A model generated the notes under the pieces. The model worked only from the letters and a program-made list of their open reading frames with translations. It had not been told where the DNA came from and did not search any database. Positions 43,154 through 56,246 of a stretch of DNA of 64,000 nt are shown here, piece by piece. The stretch is from assembly GCA_008828725.1 (NCBI GenBank), contig MEHQ01002504.1:147087-211086 (forward strand), written 5' to 3'. Each line of letters starts with the position of its first letter. Position 1 is the first letter of the stretch. Source of the stretch: Saccharina japonica (lineage: Eukaryota; Sar; Phaeophyceae; Laminariales; Laminariaceae). Made by a program: the position numbers and the translations under genes.

Positions 43154-45273
43154 GGCGCTGTGTTACAGCTGGAGGGACTCGGTGCTCGTGTGCTCGTAAC
43201 GTAGACTCGACCGATAGTTCTGGGAGAGGTTTTCACGACGCCTGATTGGCGTGTTTGTTGCGGGCGTTTTTAAATTTGAACCGGCACATATTTCTCCCCT
43301 TGTTCGCAGTGTTCGCGTGTGCCAAGCTTTCTATCCTCGTGGTACAGGAGTAGTACTACTGCGATATACATGGCATGCAGCAGTCTGACAGCAGTACACA
43401 GGAGTACACTACCTCATACACGTGTACGAAATGTGATGCGCTGGTATAACTCCCAGCTTCCCACAACAACCCAGCACAAAGAAAAAACGTTTTTTTGAAC
43501 TTTTGAACTTTTGAATGAGATTTCACGAGCAACGACCGATAACCGGTAAATAGTATCCAGCCAGCAGCAGCAGCAACAGCTGAACACGCGCGTCTCAAAA
43601 AGTTCCTCGAACATTCTCGTGTTTTCACCCGCATTGCGTGGTTGTGTAGGGTCGTATACGAGTGTAGCATACCTGGTAGATAATTTATTCGGCCGTGTCC
43701 AGAGGAAGAAGAACTGGGACGATTTGTTGCACATTCCGTTCATCCGTTCTCAGTAGTGTTGTTTTGTAACTGCTTGCTGCATCGATCGACGCATGATTTA
43801 CCGGTGGACATGTATGTGGACATGTAGACGCATCATACCATACCATACCCTGCCCCCGCCCCCGGTCAACGTCGGGGACCATTCGATTCGTTGAGGACGC
43901 GTTGTCAAGCTGAACATCACCACAACATACACCAACAGTCCAGTGCGATAACTAAATGTGCCAGGAGACGACAGCAGCAGTGTTGGCGGCTTCCTCATCA
44001 CCAACGCAGTATTTATTGTGAAACGTCTAAATACCTGCTGCAGCAGCGGTACGTACTGCTGTAGGTTGCTGATGAGCTGACTTGTGATGGTTTCCTGGTT
44101 GTTGTCATGCTATGGGTTATGACAGTAATAATCTTACCGGTACTCCTGTTGCTGTCATAGTTGGCATGTTGCCGTCGTTCGTGTAAGATCTCTCGGGAAT
44201 GATATCTGGTGTCGAGGCGAGCGAACGTATAGTATAACACGCAAGATACGTATCATAAACCACCCTGTGGAACGAATTTCCACGCCCATTTTATCAAGGG
44301 TGCAAACACCGAACAATTTGTGTCATACCAAAAGATCTCGAAAATGTTTTCCCAACGGCGCCATTTTCGTTGGGTGCACCCCCTCAAAGGTAGTTTCGGA
44401 GAAAGTCGGATCGGAAAATCGTCCCAGGCCGTGTGTTACCTGGACTTACAGTATGCGTTTCGCCAAAGTATGCAGACGACTTCGAACTGCCACGTACGTA
44501 CAACAGTAGAGAGTATAAGGCTTGCAAATACAAGATGCGTATTTCTAAACTCGAACAAAGTGCTGCAAATAATTAGTGCAAATCAATTTTTGGTCCTGAT
44601 CACATCCTCCGTTTTGATCGATGTCGCTGCCTTTTGCTGCTTTGGTTTATTTTTTTTGTTGTCTTGTACTGGTATGCACTTTGTGTTATATTTATATGCA
44701 TGCTTGTTTGATGCTGTGCGTGTAATTATCCCATGTTGCCATCAGTGTGTTTGCAACGCAGTCAAAGGTCAAGATAATGATCCACTAATCGTTGCGAAAA
44801 AGCCTCAGCATCTCAAGTGTGGAAAACCTTGGCACCCATAATTCGTCGGCAAAGTGTCCGCCATGTCAACAGGGTTGCCACAAAAAAAAGCACACGAAAT
44901 ATTTTTGTAGTTGTTATCATTCATGATGACATCCTTTTGTCCCCGAGCGGTGAAGTTTCAGGGGGGGTTACATCCCTGGTCCCCCCTTTCCCCCTCCGCC
45001 TCCCGAACGTAGCCCGATTGACCCCCTTTTCAACGAAAGAACGCGTTTTGTAAGGGGAAACCCCACAAAAAAAAAAGCGAAAGCCGAATCTGACAAGCCT
45101 CACACAGTGTAAAGCTCACAACATTCGACTACGCCCCGCACGCACCGACGCCCTAAATCGAAACTAGCACAGAACATCCCGGCCAAACCGACATGTACCG
45201 TGGCCAGTTTTCGAGCAAATAGGCGTTGCCAAAAAGGGAAGAAGAACCAGCAGCGGCGGCGGCAGCAGCTAAT
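43154..45273. other. Intergenic between ICMT start and RPS5 stop
   Basis: It should hold the ICMT promoter (just above 43154) and the RPS5 3' UTR (just below 45274), both on the minus strand, but I see no TATA box or firm signal. A plus-strand frame of 173 residues (44320-44841) has one hydrophobic stretch and no recognisable family. I leave it uncalled. Confidence 0.5.
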
Positions 45274-48200
45274 CTACCGGTTAGCCTTGGCCACACGCTC
45301 GATCTCGTCCTTCTTCTTGATGGCGTAAGAGTTGGACGATCCGCGGGCGGCGTTGATGATCTCATCGGCGAGGCACTCGGCGATGGTCTTGATGTTGCGG
45401 AACGAAGACTCGCGCGCTCCGGTGGTGATCAGGTAGAGAGCCTGTTCACGCAAAGACGAAGCAAGGCCGAGGATAGAACAACGCACACAACATCAAGTTT
45501 TGAGCGGCAATAACGCAGCTTAGGGCGTAGGGGTGTGTGCTCGTGCCATGACTGGCCGTAGTAGACCCTCGCATCCCTACATTTTGCCGGAAGAAAGCAC
45601 GCCGGGTGGAGTTGAACTCGGTTGATAGGTGTAACATGGTTTCGATTTACTGATATTTGGAAAGGAGGCAAGCCGAAAACATATTCGTAATAAAGGACGG
45701 TGCTCGCCATACACCCATGGATTGGCTCTGAAAATAACCAGACGTTTGGGATCGCTTCGAGACTCTTAAAAACCCATTCAGGGTCGAACGCAGACACAAT
45801 GCACTTGGCCAGGAAGTCGGCAAGTTCCGCAGTAAAAGTTATCCTCCCTCGGCAGAGCCGACCATGATCCCCGAAATGTTTCCGACGGCGAGAAACTACC
45901 GAACATGCCCGCTTGACCAGGAAGTCGGCAAGTTCCGCAGCAAAAGTTACTCTCCCTCGGCAGAGCCGACAATGACTTCCAAAATGTTTCCGACGGCGAG
46001 AAACTATCGTAGATGCACGCATGCATCGGGCTTGGCAACCCATCGACCTTTCCACTTGGCAGGAGTCCACGCTGGAACGCGCATTATAAAAAACCGCACA
46101 ATCAATAAAACATCTAACAGCAAAAAAAAAGACGCAGACAACCACGTTCCAAACGACAATAACCTCACATTTTACTGCGGTTACCACGGGCTTGCTTACC
46201 TGGTTGACACGGCGGAAGGGCGAAAGGTCGACGGCCTGGCGCCGCACCACACCAGCGGACCCCACGCGGGTGGAGTCTTCCCGGGGTCCGGAGTTGATCA
46301 CCGCGTCCACAAGCACCTAGCGATTAAATGTCATCACAACAAGTTGAGGTTTCGGGGGGTACTGTTAGAGCAAGCTCTACTTGAAATAGCAGTTTCAGCA
46401 GTTTCCGTTTTGGTGTGCAATTAGCGTGAAATCCGTCTAAAACTGCTCGTACTGTACGTATGTACGTGGTACAGACGGGTCTTAGAACAGTCAAATCCTA
46501 CTGCAAACATAAATAGGAACATTCGTATAACGAGGAGTGCGTGAGACAGAGTGAATTAAAAGAGTGGCGTGATCCTACTACTATTTAATAGTACGTGTAC
46601 AAGAAAACTGACCGCAGTACCTGCGGTACGAAATCAGTGTTTTTGCGATATAGCTCTATTAATAGTGGCTATGGTTAAGGACAACTCGAACTGGCCGGGC
46701 TTTGCGTGCCATTTTCTGTAAGCCATCGGAAAACCGGCCAATAATCGATACCGAAAACAGACGCTGAAACGGCAGTTACAATCGAGCGCGCAGACCTGTA
46801 CACCTAGACGGGCGAAGAGACGACGTGCCGGTGCAGTCATGTTCCAACCCACACAGTAAGGTCCCCGACGCTATCACAACAAAGCTGGAATAAAAAAAAA
46901 CACTTGCAAGGATATCCTACGTGTAGGTTTTGATGCCAAGTAGCTGTTGAACGACGTTTACTGCAGACACGTTGGGTGGACAAATTATTTCGGAGTAATG
47001 CTTCGACATCTTTTGGCAGTACCAAACACAGCAGTTAAGGTCTAGAGCAATAAAACAACGCCCGGCAGCATAGCGATACTTCTATACTGCCGCACGCTCT
47101 TCCTGCAAGGTTGGCAGGACCGCACGCTTGCCGCTTCTTAGGTAGTTCGCTATATCTGTCTCTAGTCGCAGAATGATCAACCGAAGAAAAGCACAACACC
47201 AATGAAGCAAAGAAACACGGCGAAACGTCATTGTTCATACATACCGTGCATTCCGAATATACAGGGTCCAACAATACCTTGTACATTATGCCGGCACATG
47301 AAAACATTAAGCAATTAAACTAGAAACCCCGATTTTGTTAATACCTACCGCACAATATATATCCACCAGGGCTAACGGGGTCCGAAATCTGCCGCGAGCA
47401 CCGAAAAAACGGAGGTACGACAAGTTGAAAGCTCTTTTAGCCACTTACTACTGAAACGTCAAAGTCACCTGTACGGGGTTCTGGTCCGTGAGGAGGTGGA
47501 TGATCTCGAGGGTGTGCTTGACGATGCGAGCCGCCATAAGCTTCTTACCGCTGTTGCGTCCCTTACGCATCAACGCGCAGCAAAGGCGCTCCACGATGGG
47601 GCACTGGAATAAACAAAAACAAAAATACAAACAGAAAACGAATCAATGCGCCATACAGAGAGAAGCACGCAGAAGAAAAAAACAGCAACAAAGACAAACA
47701 TGAACGGGGGAAGGCGGTTGGGTCGGTATCGAGGGGAGGTCAGGAGAAAAGTGACGGCACACAGAAGGAAAACGTTGTGTATGGTATGACGACAGGCAGA
47801 AAACAAAAACGGTATGGCATAGGAATAAATTTTGTATGGCAAACAACAAATTCTCGAGTAAGCACCCACCGCGCGGGGTGACAAGCGGTCGCGTTAAAGC
47901 CAAATCCAAGAAGCACGAGCTCGACGCGAATGCGTAAGAAGCCAGCGCAACCCCACAGAGCGAGTATGTCCGCCACCACATCACCAAAAGACAAGGAAAA
48001 AAAATGAGGTCAATGATATATCGCGGAAAATGAGGGGGCCATTTTGGGCGCTAGGTAGAGCCGTACTATGGCCTACTGCAGGTATTGAGGTTGCACTTAG
48101 GCGCCCATTTTTTTTGTCACTGACCGAGCTCCTACTCTGAGGAGCTACCCAACAAGGCATGACTTATGCAAGAATGCATTGGCTTATCCAATCATGCATC

Positions 48201-51200
48201 CGCTTATCCAATAATGTATCAGGGTTGATGCACACAATTCAAGGACTTTCGATAAATGTCTAGCCAGCGGGATTGTGTGAATCGGTCATAAGTCTCAATA
48301 TTTCTCGGGTTCGGTTGTAGGCGTCCATATATACTTTCATAAAGGGAATCAAATCAGGGACAGTAAAAAAAACTGAGAAAATTCAGGCATTACGATACCC
48401 CCCTACAGCAGAGCATGCATGCGCCCGCTCCACTAGAAAGGGGAGACAAAAACGCATGTCCAATTTTTAAGTAACACTCACGTAGGCCTTGCGGAAGCGC
48501 TTCTTCTGGTAGCGGCCGGCCGTGTGGGGCAGGTAGGTGGCGTACTTGCCCTTCACGGCGATGTAGTCCTCGAGGGAGATGTCGCGGATCTCGATGTCAT
48601 CGAAGGTCCTAATCCAGTAGACACACAATCAGAGGGGTTCGGGGACGCGTGGGGCGGGGTCATCAAACACAGCCAGAAATCGGGGCGAGGACGCCAAGTT
48701 GCCTTCAAAAGTCTTACTTCACATGCTAGATAGCCAGGGGTACGGGCTGGGGGTGAGGGAATGAGCTCAACGTTATTTTTTACTGAACTGGTGTGCAGAA
48801 ACAGGTACTGTAGTTCGCTCAAATTCCAAGTAATTCGCCCCCGAAACGAGGGTGCAGCAATAAAAGGGTGAAATTGAAGCGTGTGATAAAAGCAAAGCAG
48901 GGGCACGAAGGTCCCTTGCAGCAGCTGCTCCTGCGGGCATCGTCGGAAGGAGCTACCACCCAGCGACGCACTAAAGTGTCTGCCGTGCGCCCTTCGTCCC
49001 CATTTGTTTCCCGCCTGAAGTCGGTGGAAACCCAGATCCGAAAACATTTCAGAGGCGTGATTGTTGGTGAAGCATCCCGATCAACTGGAGAAGCGGGATA
49101 AGCTGTACTATTTAGTACTAATAGGAGGCATTTCGACAACGGAGCCCGTGTTACCTCTGCGCTGCGCGCATTATTCTTATAATAAAAAATAAGCATTGCT
49201 GGGTTGTGTGCTGATTGAGAGGGGTGTAAATAATATTAGCTGTATGCCTCTGCGCGCCTTGTTCTTACTTCGACATTGCTGCGGGTGGAGTGGTTTTTAA
49301 GAGGGGGCGACAGCGAGCCTTTTCAAGTAAAAGCAGCAATGTCCGGAACTCGGAGACCGCAAATTGTACCGTCTAGCTTGCCAACAACCCGGTGTAGCAG
49401 GGGCACACCCGAGAAGCAAAAACGACACAATCCCTTTCCGAAACGACACCCTGTTTCCCACCAAAAAAATCACCAATCCCAACTTTTCCCACATAAAATT
49501 AATACAACTACGCCAGGTGTGAGCTCAACATATTCGCAAAGTCGACACTCAGCTCTGCCGGCTTCGCGATAGTGGGGAAATTCAAGGGCGACGACGGAAT
49601 CGCGTTTTGAGACCTCGGGCCGATCTTCCTATTGAAAAGAGCCGGTGCGAATGCTAAGTCCATGTCAGCGTCAAGATGAGAAACCGTTACGCGACCTGAT
49701 CACGACGACCCAATCAAATCGCGAGGAAGGCCGACCGTTGGTGCGGTTCAAGGGCATGGCGATTCGCGGGAGTTTGGTCTGAAACCTTTCTGCAGATCCA
49801 AGGCGAACGCCTCTTTCAGCTCCTTCGTGATTTTACACGCAATGGTATCGTTTGACACTCAGCCGGGGGCGTGTGAGAGGAAACTAGTTCCCCCATACAA
49901 CAACGGCCAGAGACAGGTCGGGATTCAGAAAACAGGCGAGACACGAGAGAGGAAACGCTTGGCCGCATTGAGGATTTCGAGTGTCAAAACATCGCTTTCA
50001 CAGAATACATCCAACCAAAGTCACAGCCGCCGTCGCGCGCGGCATACACCCCCGCGTGGACAAACCCACTCGAACGCGAATAGAACTGTTCAGCTAGAGT
50101 ACTCTTGTGGAATGTCGAGATGGACACCTTTTTGAGGAAGATTAACCCCTTCAAAAATACACTAATTAGCGAGGGGGGAGGGGGGGGGGCACACTGCCCG
50201 GAGTTAGAGTCGCCTTCAATTCGCCGTAGGAAGAAAAGCCATAGGCCAGTTTGTTTACCCCGGCAAGACTTACCCAAATCGAGTTTCAAGCAGATTGCCC
50301 CTCAAACATGGAACATGGCATGTATGATAAAATACATAACCGTATATAGATGTAAAGGGGCTTGATTTTGATGGCCCCGACAAAAAATATGGGAGCGCTT
50401 TGAATCCAGACTATTAATAGTGCACCATGCCCGTGTTTGTACGAGTAGCGTCGTGGTGATTGGTTGGGCACGTGACTGATTCCAGTTCGTTTGAAAAAAC
50501 CCGTGAAACCTGCTTTCATCGAGTGCTGATCGTACCGTACAGCCAATGGACGGTGGCGGGTACCAACGATCCACGACAGCCATGTAACGCCGCAGCGTGA
50601 TCTCAAGCGAAGCACCCAGAATATTATTGAGCTCAACATCCTCCCCCTCCAACGAGTGCTCTGCGCTTAGCTTGTTCGTACCCGAAGAGCTGTACGTACA
50701 GCGTAGTTGTACGTATATACTCGTATTTAGTTAAGTGTGTTTTCGTGAGAGTTCAGACGCAAGAAAAACACGGAATGAAGTTCAAGTGTACTGATGCCTC
50801 TGGAACGACACTGACGTTTTGACTTTTGGGGGATCAACAACTTGGAATTAGAGCGGGATCAGTGACTATACATACAGTACGAGAGGGTACCGAGTAGACT
50901 AGGCTAGGATACCCAGGGTCAACTCTAGGGTTCAACACCACATGTGCTCACGTACGTACAACCAGCACTGTTAAAAGGGGAGCACATCAACCTCGTGCAC
51001 CCTTCGGCGCCATATCACAACTACGGTCATACCTACACACGGTGGTAGTTGACATGCTTCACTCTCCAACAAACATACAGCAGTACGTACACTCATCATA
51101 CCAAGTACACTCGCAAGCGACGCTGCACAGCCGTTTCCGTGATCGGTGTCTTTGGACGTCAATACTCGTAGTGTGAATAACGGGAGGTGAAACCGGGGAT

Positions 51201-52694
51201 AGTTCTACGTCTGATATTGGGCGAGGGGCGAGGCCTAACTTGAAACTCGTATACCACTACTGCCTGTCCTATATAGGTTGAGGCTGGTCTTTTGGCCTGT
51301 AGTTTCACGCTTTTCAAACGCCACCGAAACTGGAAACCCGCCACCTCAACAGGCCGCGCGACCGCCCTTTCTGGCTATCTCGACCCTCTCGAACGGGTGG
51401 GAGGATTTGCTCTGGGACGACGTGCACGCTAGAAATGGGCAAAAACGGTGCTGCACGAGACTATTTGCAAGGCGATGTTACAACCAGTGGCACCCTGGGT
51501 GTTGGAGGTAGCACCTAGTGGACGCGGAGGCGTTTTTTGTTTCGACAGGCAGATATTCTAGGGTGGGGGCAGAGGGCAAAGCCCCTTCCCTCTATACTCT
51601 GAACGAAACGACTGCATCGGCAGGCATACACATTGCTTGCAAGCTTGGCTTGCACCTACTTAGTTGTAAGAATAGTCGAGGTAACGGCACCATTGTTTTC
51701 GTACCACATGTATACGACTGGAAGGGGCGACACTTTGTAGAGAGATGATGGGCCTGCTGCGTTTCAAGCAAACTGCCCCTTGGAAAGGCGTAGCACAGCA
51801 GTTGAGCCCCTTCTCGCTAGAGTTCTGCTGCGCACTGCACGTGGTTTCGATTCGCTGGCAAGTTTGTTTTGCATCAGCTAATAAACTCCTCGAATTGAAT
51901 AGCGCCCACACAACTGCTCAACAAGGTTGTTGCTGTGTAGCTGTACGGCAGTAGCGAGCCCAACTTTGCGTGTGTGAGGTTTGCGCTTGTACGATACTCG
52001 TGGCATTCACCGTACTCTGTTCGAACAGCAGCAGTTTATTATTAATACGCTGTTGCCGTGCTAATACGACGCACTGGTACCAGGTTTGAACCAAGCTTTT
52101 ACTGTACTTCGAGTGGAGGATGGCCGCCGCCCAAAGCGCAACTCTATCGCATGTATTGATTCGTCAAACCAATTCAGCAGTATGGCCGAATGCAAAGCTC
52201 TCCCCAAAGGCCTCTTGTCGCCATGGATGGTCAGGGATGGTACCTGATTTACCCTTTACGTACAAAATGAGCTATAGCCCTAGACAGCCCTACGAGAGGC
52301 TCTACGTTGATAAGAGCAGAAAACATCGACGGAGATAAGCAAGAAGCAAGCTTCGATGGACGTGCTTCACCAGCGGCACACTCGGACAGCAGATACATCC
52401 TCATGGCAATCTTCCAGCGAGATGCCTCTCGGCACACACACACTAGATGGTCCACGAAAGTCCTTACAACAGGCACGGCACCCTCGCATAGAAGCGCTGC
52501 TTGCACAGACGCCCTGCCACCATACAGCAAATATCGAGTCCTCACCACTTATTGAAGAGCTGCACATCAGAGATGGCAGACTCCTCCACGGCAAGGGGCG
52601 GGTCCGCCTCGTTCTCGCCCCACCCATCGGCGACCACGGGTTCCACAACGGGCTCTCCCCCATCCCATCCGTCAGGGTTCAGTTCGGTCGCCAT
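45274..52694 (-). CDS. RPS5: 40S ribosomal protein S5 (uS7)
   Basis: Five minus-strand exons (52694-52546, 48608-48482, 47603-47469, 46316-46200, 45441-45274) join in phase to 231 residues. All introns are GT-AG, and the first is 3.9 kb. The protein sits in the head of the small cytosolic subunit near the mRNA exit and E site. Signatures in order are [79 protein letters not shown] and [17 protein letters not shown], ending [20 protein letters not shown] then stop. These align with human RPS5 almost without gaps from residue 43. The N-terminus is about 25 residues longer than the human one and acidic. The ATG context (ACACCATGG) is favourable. No second copy is seen in the window. Confidence 0.97.
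45801..46010. repeat. 108-base tandem duplication in RPS5 intron 4
   Basis: CCAGGAAGTCGGCAAGTTCC and ATGTTTCCGACGGCGAGAAA occur twice with period 108 and a handful of differences. Confidence 0.9.
48609..52545. other. RPS5 intron 1 content
   Basis: A long first intron without the microsatellites that crowd the rest of the window. Several 60-130-residue frames occur on both strands (for example 48868-49101 plus, 50302-50652 minus), but none shows a domain I recognise. Old mobile DNA is possible and unproven. No C/D or H/ACA snoRNA could be supported. Confidence 0.5.
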
Positions 52695-54537
52695 GGTGTA
52701 TTGACTCCGGCGTACAGGGAGAGGACGCTGGGGGGATGATGGGCCCTCCCGGCCACAAACAAGGGATGGAACTCCTGCGCATGTCTAAGACGGGGAATGG
52801 GAATTTGTAGGGTTTCGACCCTAACCGGCGTGTTTTTGCGGGACACAAGCTCGGACAAGGTTGCCTCAACGCGAATCAGAGCCCCTGTTCTGGAGCGCTT
52901 AGCCATGCAATCTGCTTTGGGAAGCTGCTCGCGTGGTGCCATTAGGTCTCTAGGGCTGAAGGGTGTCGGAAGTTCGGCGAATAAGCTTTCATGGGACTCT
53001 GTTTCGGTATCCCAGGTGAGGGTTGTATGCTAGAGTTCGTCATTTTACGTCCTGTTTCGTTCCTGTGTGCATCCCCTGTGTGAACGAGGTGTGTATACGA
53101 GCAGCGACGATGTTGTTATGAAGTGCAAGTGCGCAAGTGCACGGTACGTTTGTTTCGTCAGGTAGTGTTCTTGTTACAGGATATTGTGCCAGGTACTGCT
53201 GCTCTGCACAACAAAGGTTGGGCATGGCTGAAAGATGCCTCAAGGTCTTGCTCTTGTTTGTTCCAGGCCAAGCGAACAGGCTCTTTGTTTGCGTAACTCA
53301 AATGCATCGACGAGCGCCGTCCATGCCTCAAGAGTTCAAAGTTCGTTCTCCCACCTCCTGCAAGCACAGCAGTATATAGCACAGCAGTCCCTGCCCACGC
53401 GTTGCAACAGGCTCGCCGTGCTATACCTTTAATGCTGCACGGCACACCGGCCGTTTGATCATGCTCCAACAAGTTTCAAAATACGTTGTAGTACAAGCGT
53501 AGTACAAGAAACGTTATGTACGTAAACCCTGCGAGAAACGAGAGCAGCAGCGTCGGCGGCGGCGGCGGCGGCGGCAACGGCGGCAGCAGCATTAGGCTTC
53601 TGGGCAAGGGCGCCGCCGTGCGCTCGTATGCATGTACACCCCATACGAGCTACTGTAGTACTCAACGCGCAAAGGGAGGAACGTCCCACGCCTGGCCCAC
53701 TAAATGATACTCGTACTTCGTATTCAGGCAGCAGTAGTACGTGTACCCCCCCCGCCCTGTGCGGTGTGTTTCTTTGGTGTTGCTCCTGACGCCCCGCCCT
53801 CGCCCCCCTGCCCCCAAACACGCTCGCCGTTCCGCTATCGACGAACACACCGCTCTTCTAGCCCCTCTCGACCTCAGCACGAGGCGATGAAGACGCCAGC
53901 TCGCGGGCCAGAGACAGGGCCAGGGCTTCGGAGTGGGAATCGGACGACCAAAGGCTTAACCGCTGGCGGTCGGGGGGGCGGTATCAGAGGTCGAGGAACA
54001 AAACCCAAAAGAAGCGCGACAAGACTTGGCAAGCCTCTGACCCGCATGAGGTATATATGGCCGATGTTGACAATTGTTACTCGTGGTTGAGCCCCATGAG
54101 CCTTACACCAGCAGCTTTGGTATGCGTGTCGTGTACTGGATACAGCAGTTACGAGTAGCGGCTGTTTTTTTTTTACCGTGAGGTATATATACCTGGTACA
54201 ACCTGATAAAGGAGCTCTGATCTCGATGAATGTACAAAGAGCATAGCAGCTCTGATCGCCGCGAGTTAGGAGTTACGAGTTTGATAGGCACATACTGTAG
54301 TGTACGACAACAACACTCTGACTTTACCACAAGGTATGATATGATACGATTAAGCAGCAGCTCTCATCTCCATGAGATATTAGGCAGGTATTACGTCCCG
54401 TGGAGAAAGTTTCTTGCTATGTCATATATTCGGTGGGGTTTTCTTGCATGCGAGCAGGTACAGCAGAAAGCCTTTCCCGTGTGTTGACTTGCCGGCACGT
54501 CTGTCGCTGAGCTAATGGCTTGTACATGTTTTGGACA

Positions 54538-54775
54538 AGAGTGTGTTCGGTAGGGTACGCACCAAAGGATCCCGGGGGCATTCGCCCAGTAAAGACCCTA
54601 ACGAAGTATTCGGTAAGGTGCGGTACGGCCTCAATACCGTGCTGAACACTCCGGTAAGGTTCGGTATTATCTTGATACCGGGACCCGACACTTCGGTATG
54701 TTCGGTATTCCCACCAACATAAATACGAAATACCCGGGGTACGGGTATACCCTACCCCAACCGATTGAAAAAGTG
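54538..54775. mobile_element. Inverted-repeat element family C, copy 1 (worn right end)
   Basis: It shares TGTTCGGTAGGG, GGTACGGCCTCAATACC, GAACACT(C/T)CGGTA and CCCGACACT with the copy at 57889-58123. Confidence 0.65.
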
Positions 54776-55836
54776 TTTCGCACTGTAGCAGTTTATAAAG
54801 ATAAATATAGTATCGCTGTCGCTACGTAGGAATTCTCACAGCAGGATATTTAAAACTGTCGTCATCGTGTGTGCGTTGGGTTGTGTAGACGAAAAACGAA
54901 ACTCACAGTCAGCAAACGTACGTATCGAAAACGTACTGGGCACGAAAAACAGAACATGCAACAACTACAGCAGGAAACGAAGTACGCTGACCACATCCCA
55001 ACCCCACCAGCCACCGTTGACCTGCCCGCCGTCGACCACACCCCACCGAACCCCTAGCCGTCCTGTGCTTCGGCGTACAGCTGTACTGTTTTCGACCCGC
55101 AACGCAAAACCTCCTCTGCTTATAGTCTACTCGTGCAGCAGCAGCAGCAGTAGTAGTAGTAGCGTTCCTCTCGAGTACCCAAGTGTAAAGCTAGTTCGAA
55201 ATAGAGGTTTTACTGTGGAAGGGATCGCACAACAGAAAACACACGAGAGACCAGCAGAGCACAGCAGGTATAGCCCAGCGAGCCGTTCCCACCCGAGACA
55301 CTGGGTGCGCACGGTCTCGGCGGCGGCTGTCCTGCCGTGTGGTGGATGTGTGGGTCGGAGTGTTGTGCTCTGTCTTCGCGTCTGCGCTGATGCGATATAT
55401 CCCGATCAACTGCTGCTGAAGGTCCGCGGAAGGGTTTTTGGACAACCCGAGGACGAAAAAACTTATTTTGCTACTGGGAAACGCCGTATATTATTTTTGA
55501 GACTCGCTACGGCGGGAGCTTCAGGCATTTTGAAACCTGACCCTTTTTTTAGGCGTGGTCGAAATTTGAAACTCGCAGTCGCTCGTAACATTACAGCAGT
55601 ATGGCAGCTCTGATCCCCATTAGGTATTACGCAGCAGCAGCACGTACGAGTACTGGAAACGGTAAATGTGCCTGCGCAGGCACCCGCCCCCTGCCCATGG
55701 TTAACGTATACTTACGTACCATACACCCCCGGGTTTACATGTAGGTACAGAGGCACTGTCCTTGCCTACGAGACCATCTCAAACGCACGCCTGGACCTAC
55801 AGCGTACCCCTATAAAACCCAAGCCATAGCCAATAC

Positions 55837-55914
55837 CGCTCTGGGCGAAAATAGAAGGATCGTTTATACTGTACTTGTAATACCAATCGGTCCTAATGTT
55901 TCCGCCCAAGAGTG
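55837..55914. mobile_element. 78-base inverted-repeat element, family E
   Basis: CGCTCTGGGCGAAAATAGAA is mirrored by the right end TTTCCGCCCAAGAGTG. ATAC flanks both sides and may be a 4-base target duplication. It lies upstream of the Bot1p/GCD1-like exons. Confidence 0.6.
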
Positions 55915-55934
55915 ATACCTGGTATACTAGTAAG

Positions 55935-56015
55935 CCGGGGTTTGATCCCTTGACTGACCACCCCTACCCTAAAACTACAGTAGTATATGTATGCCGAAAG
56001 AGGCCTTGACGCGCC
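55935..56015. repeat. Single unit of minisatellite M
   Basis: GTTTGATCCCTTGACTGACC, CCCTAAAACTACAG and GAGGCCTTGACGCG match the M unit. It shows that M also exists outside arrays. Confidence 0.75.
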
Positions 56016-56246
56016 TCAAGAGACCGGTCTCCTGACTCTTGACATTATTGACACCAATCCCATCCCCACGATGACATTATACTCATGCATGCACATGGGC
56101 GTTCTCGGCAACAACAGCAGCAACGCAAACAAAAACAGCAACATCAACAACAGCAACCAGCAACAACAACCAACACCAGCGAAAACGACAATTGCACGCG
56201 ATGGTGCTCCATTTTCTTGTGTGCCTTTGTCGGGGTTTCCCCTCAG

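Larger units (their letters stand above)
52695..56246. other. Divergent intergenic region between RPS5 and the Bot1p/GCD1-like gene
   Basis: It should contain the RPS5 promoter and the promoter and first exon of the plus-strand gene. A 248-residue plus-strand frame (54867-55613) contains RPVLRRTAVLFSTRNAKPPL, which would suit a mitochondrial presequence, but I cannot show splicing to the 56247 exon. A GGC trinucleotide tract is at 53550-53580. I see no TATA box I would defend. Confidence 0.4.

Noticed and set aside
44320-44841. 173-residue gene between ICMT and RPS5
   Set aside because: One hydrophobic stretch only, with no splice context and no family resemblance. It is kept as uncalled.
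48630-48668. C/D-box snoRNA in RPS5 intron 1
   Set aside because: TGATGA and CTGA occur on the minus strand but only about 30 bases apart and without a terminal stem.
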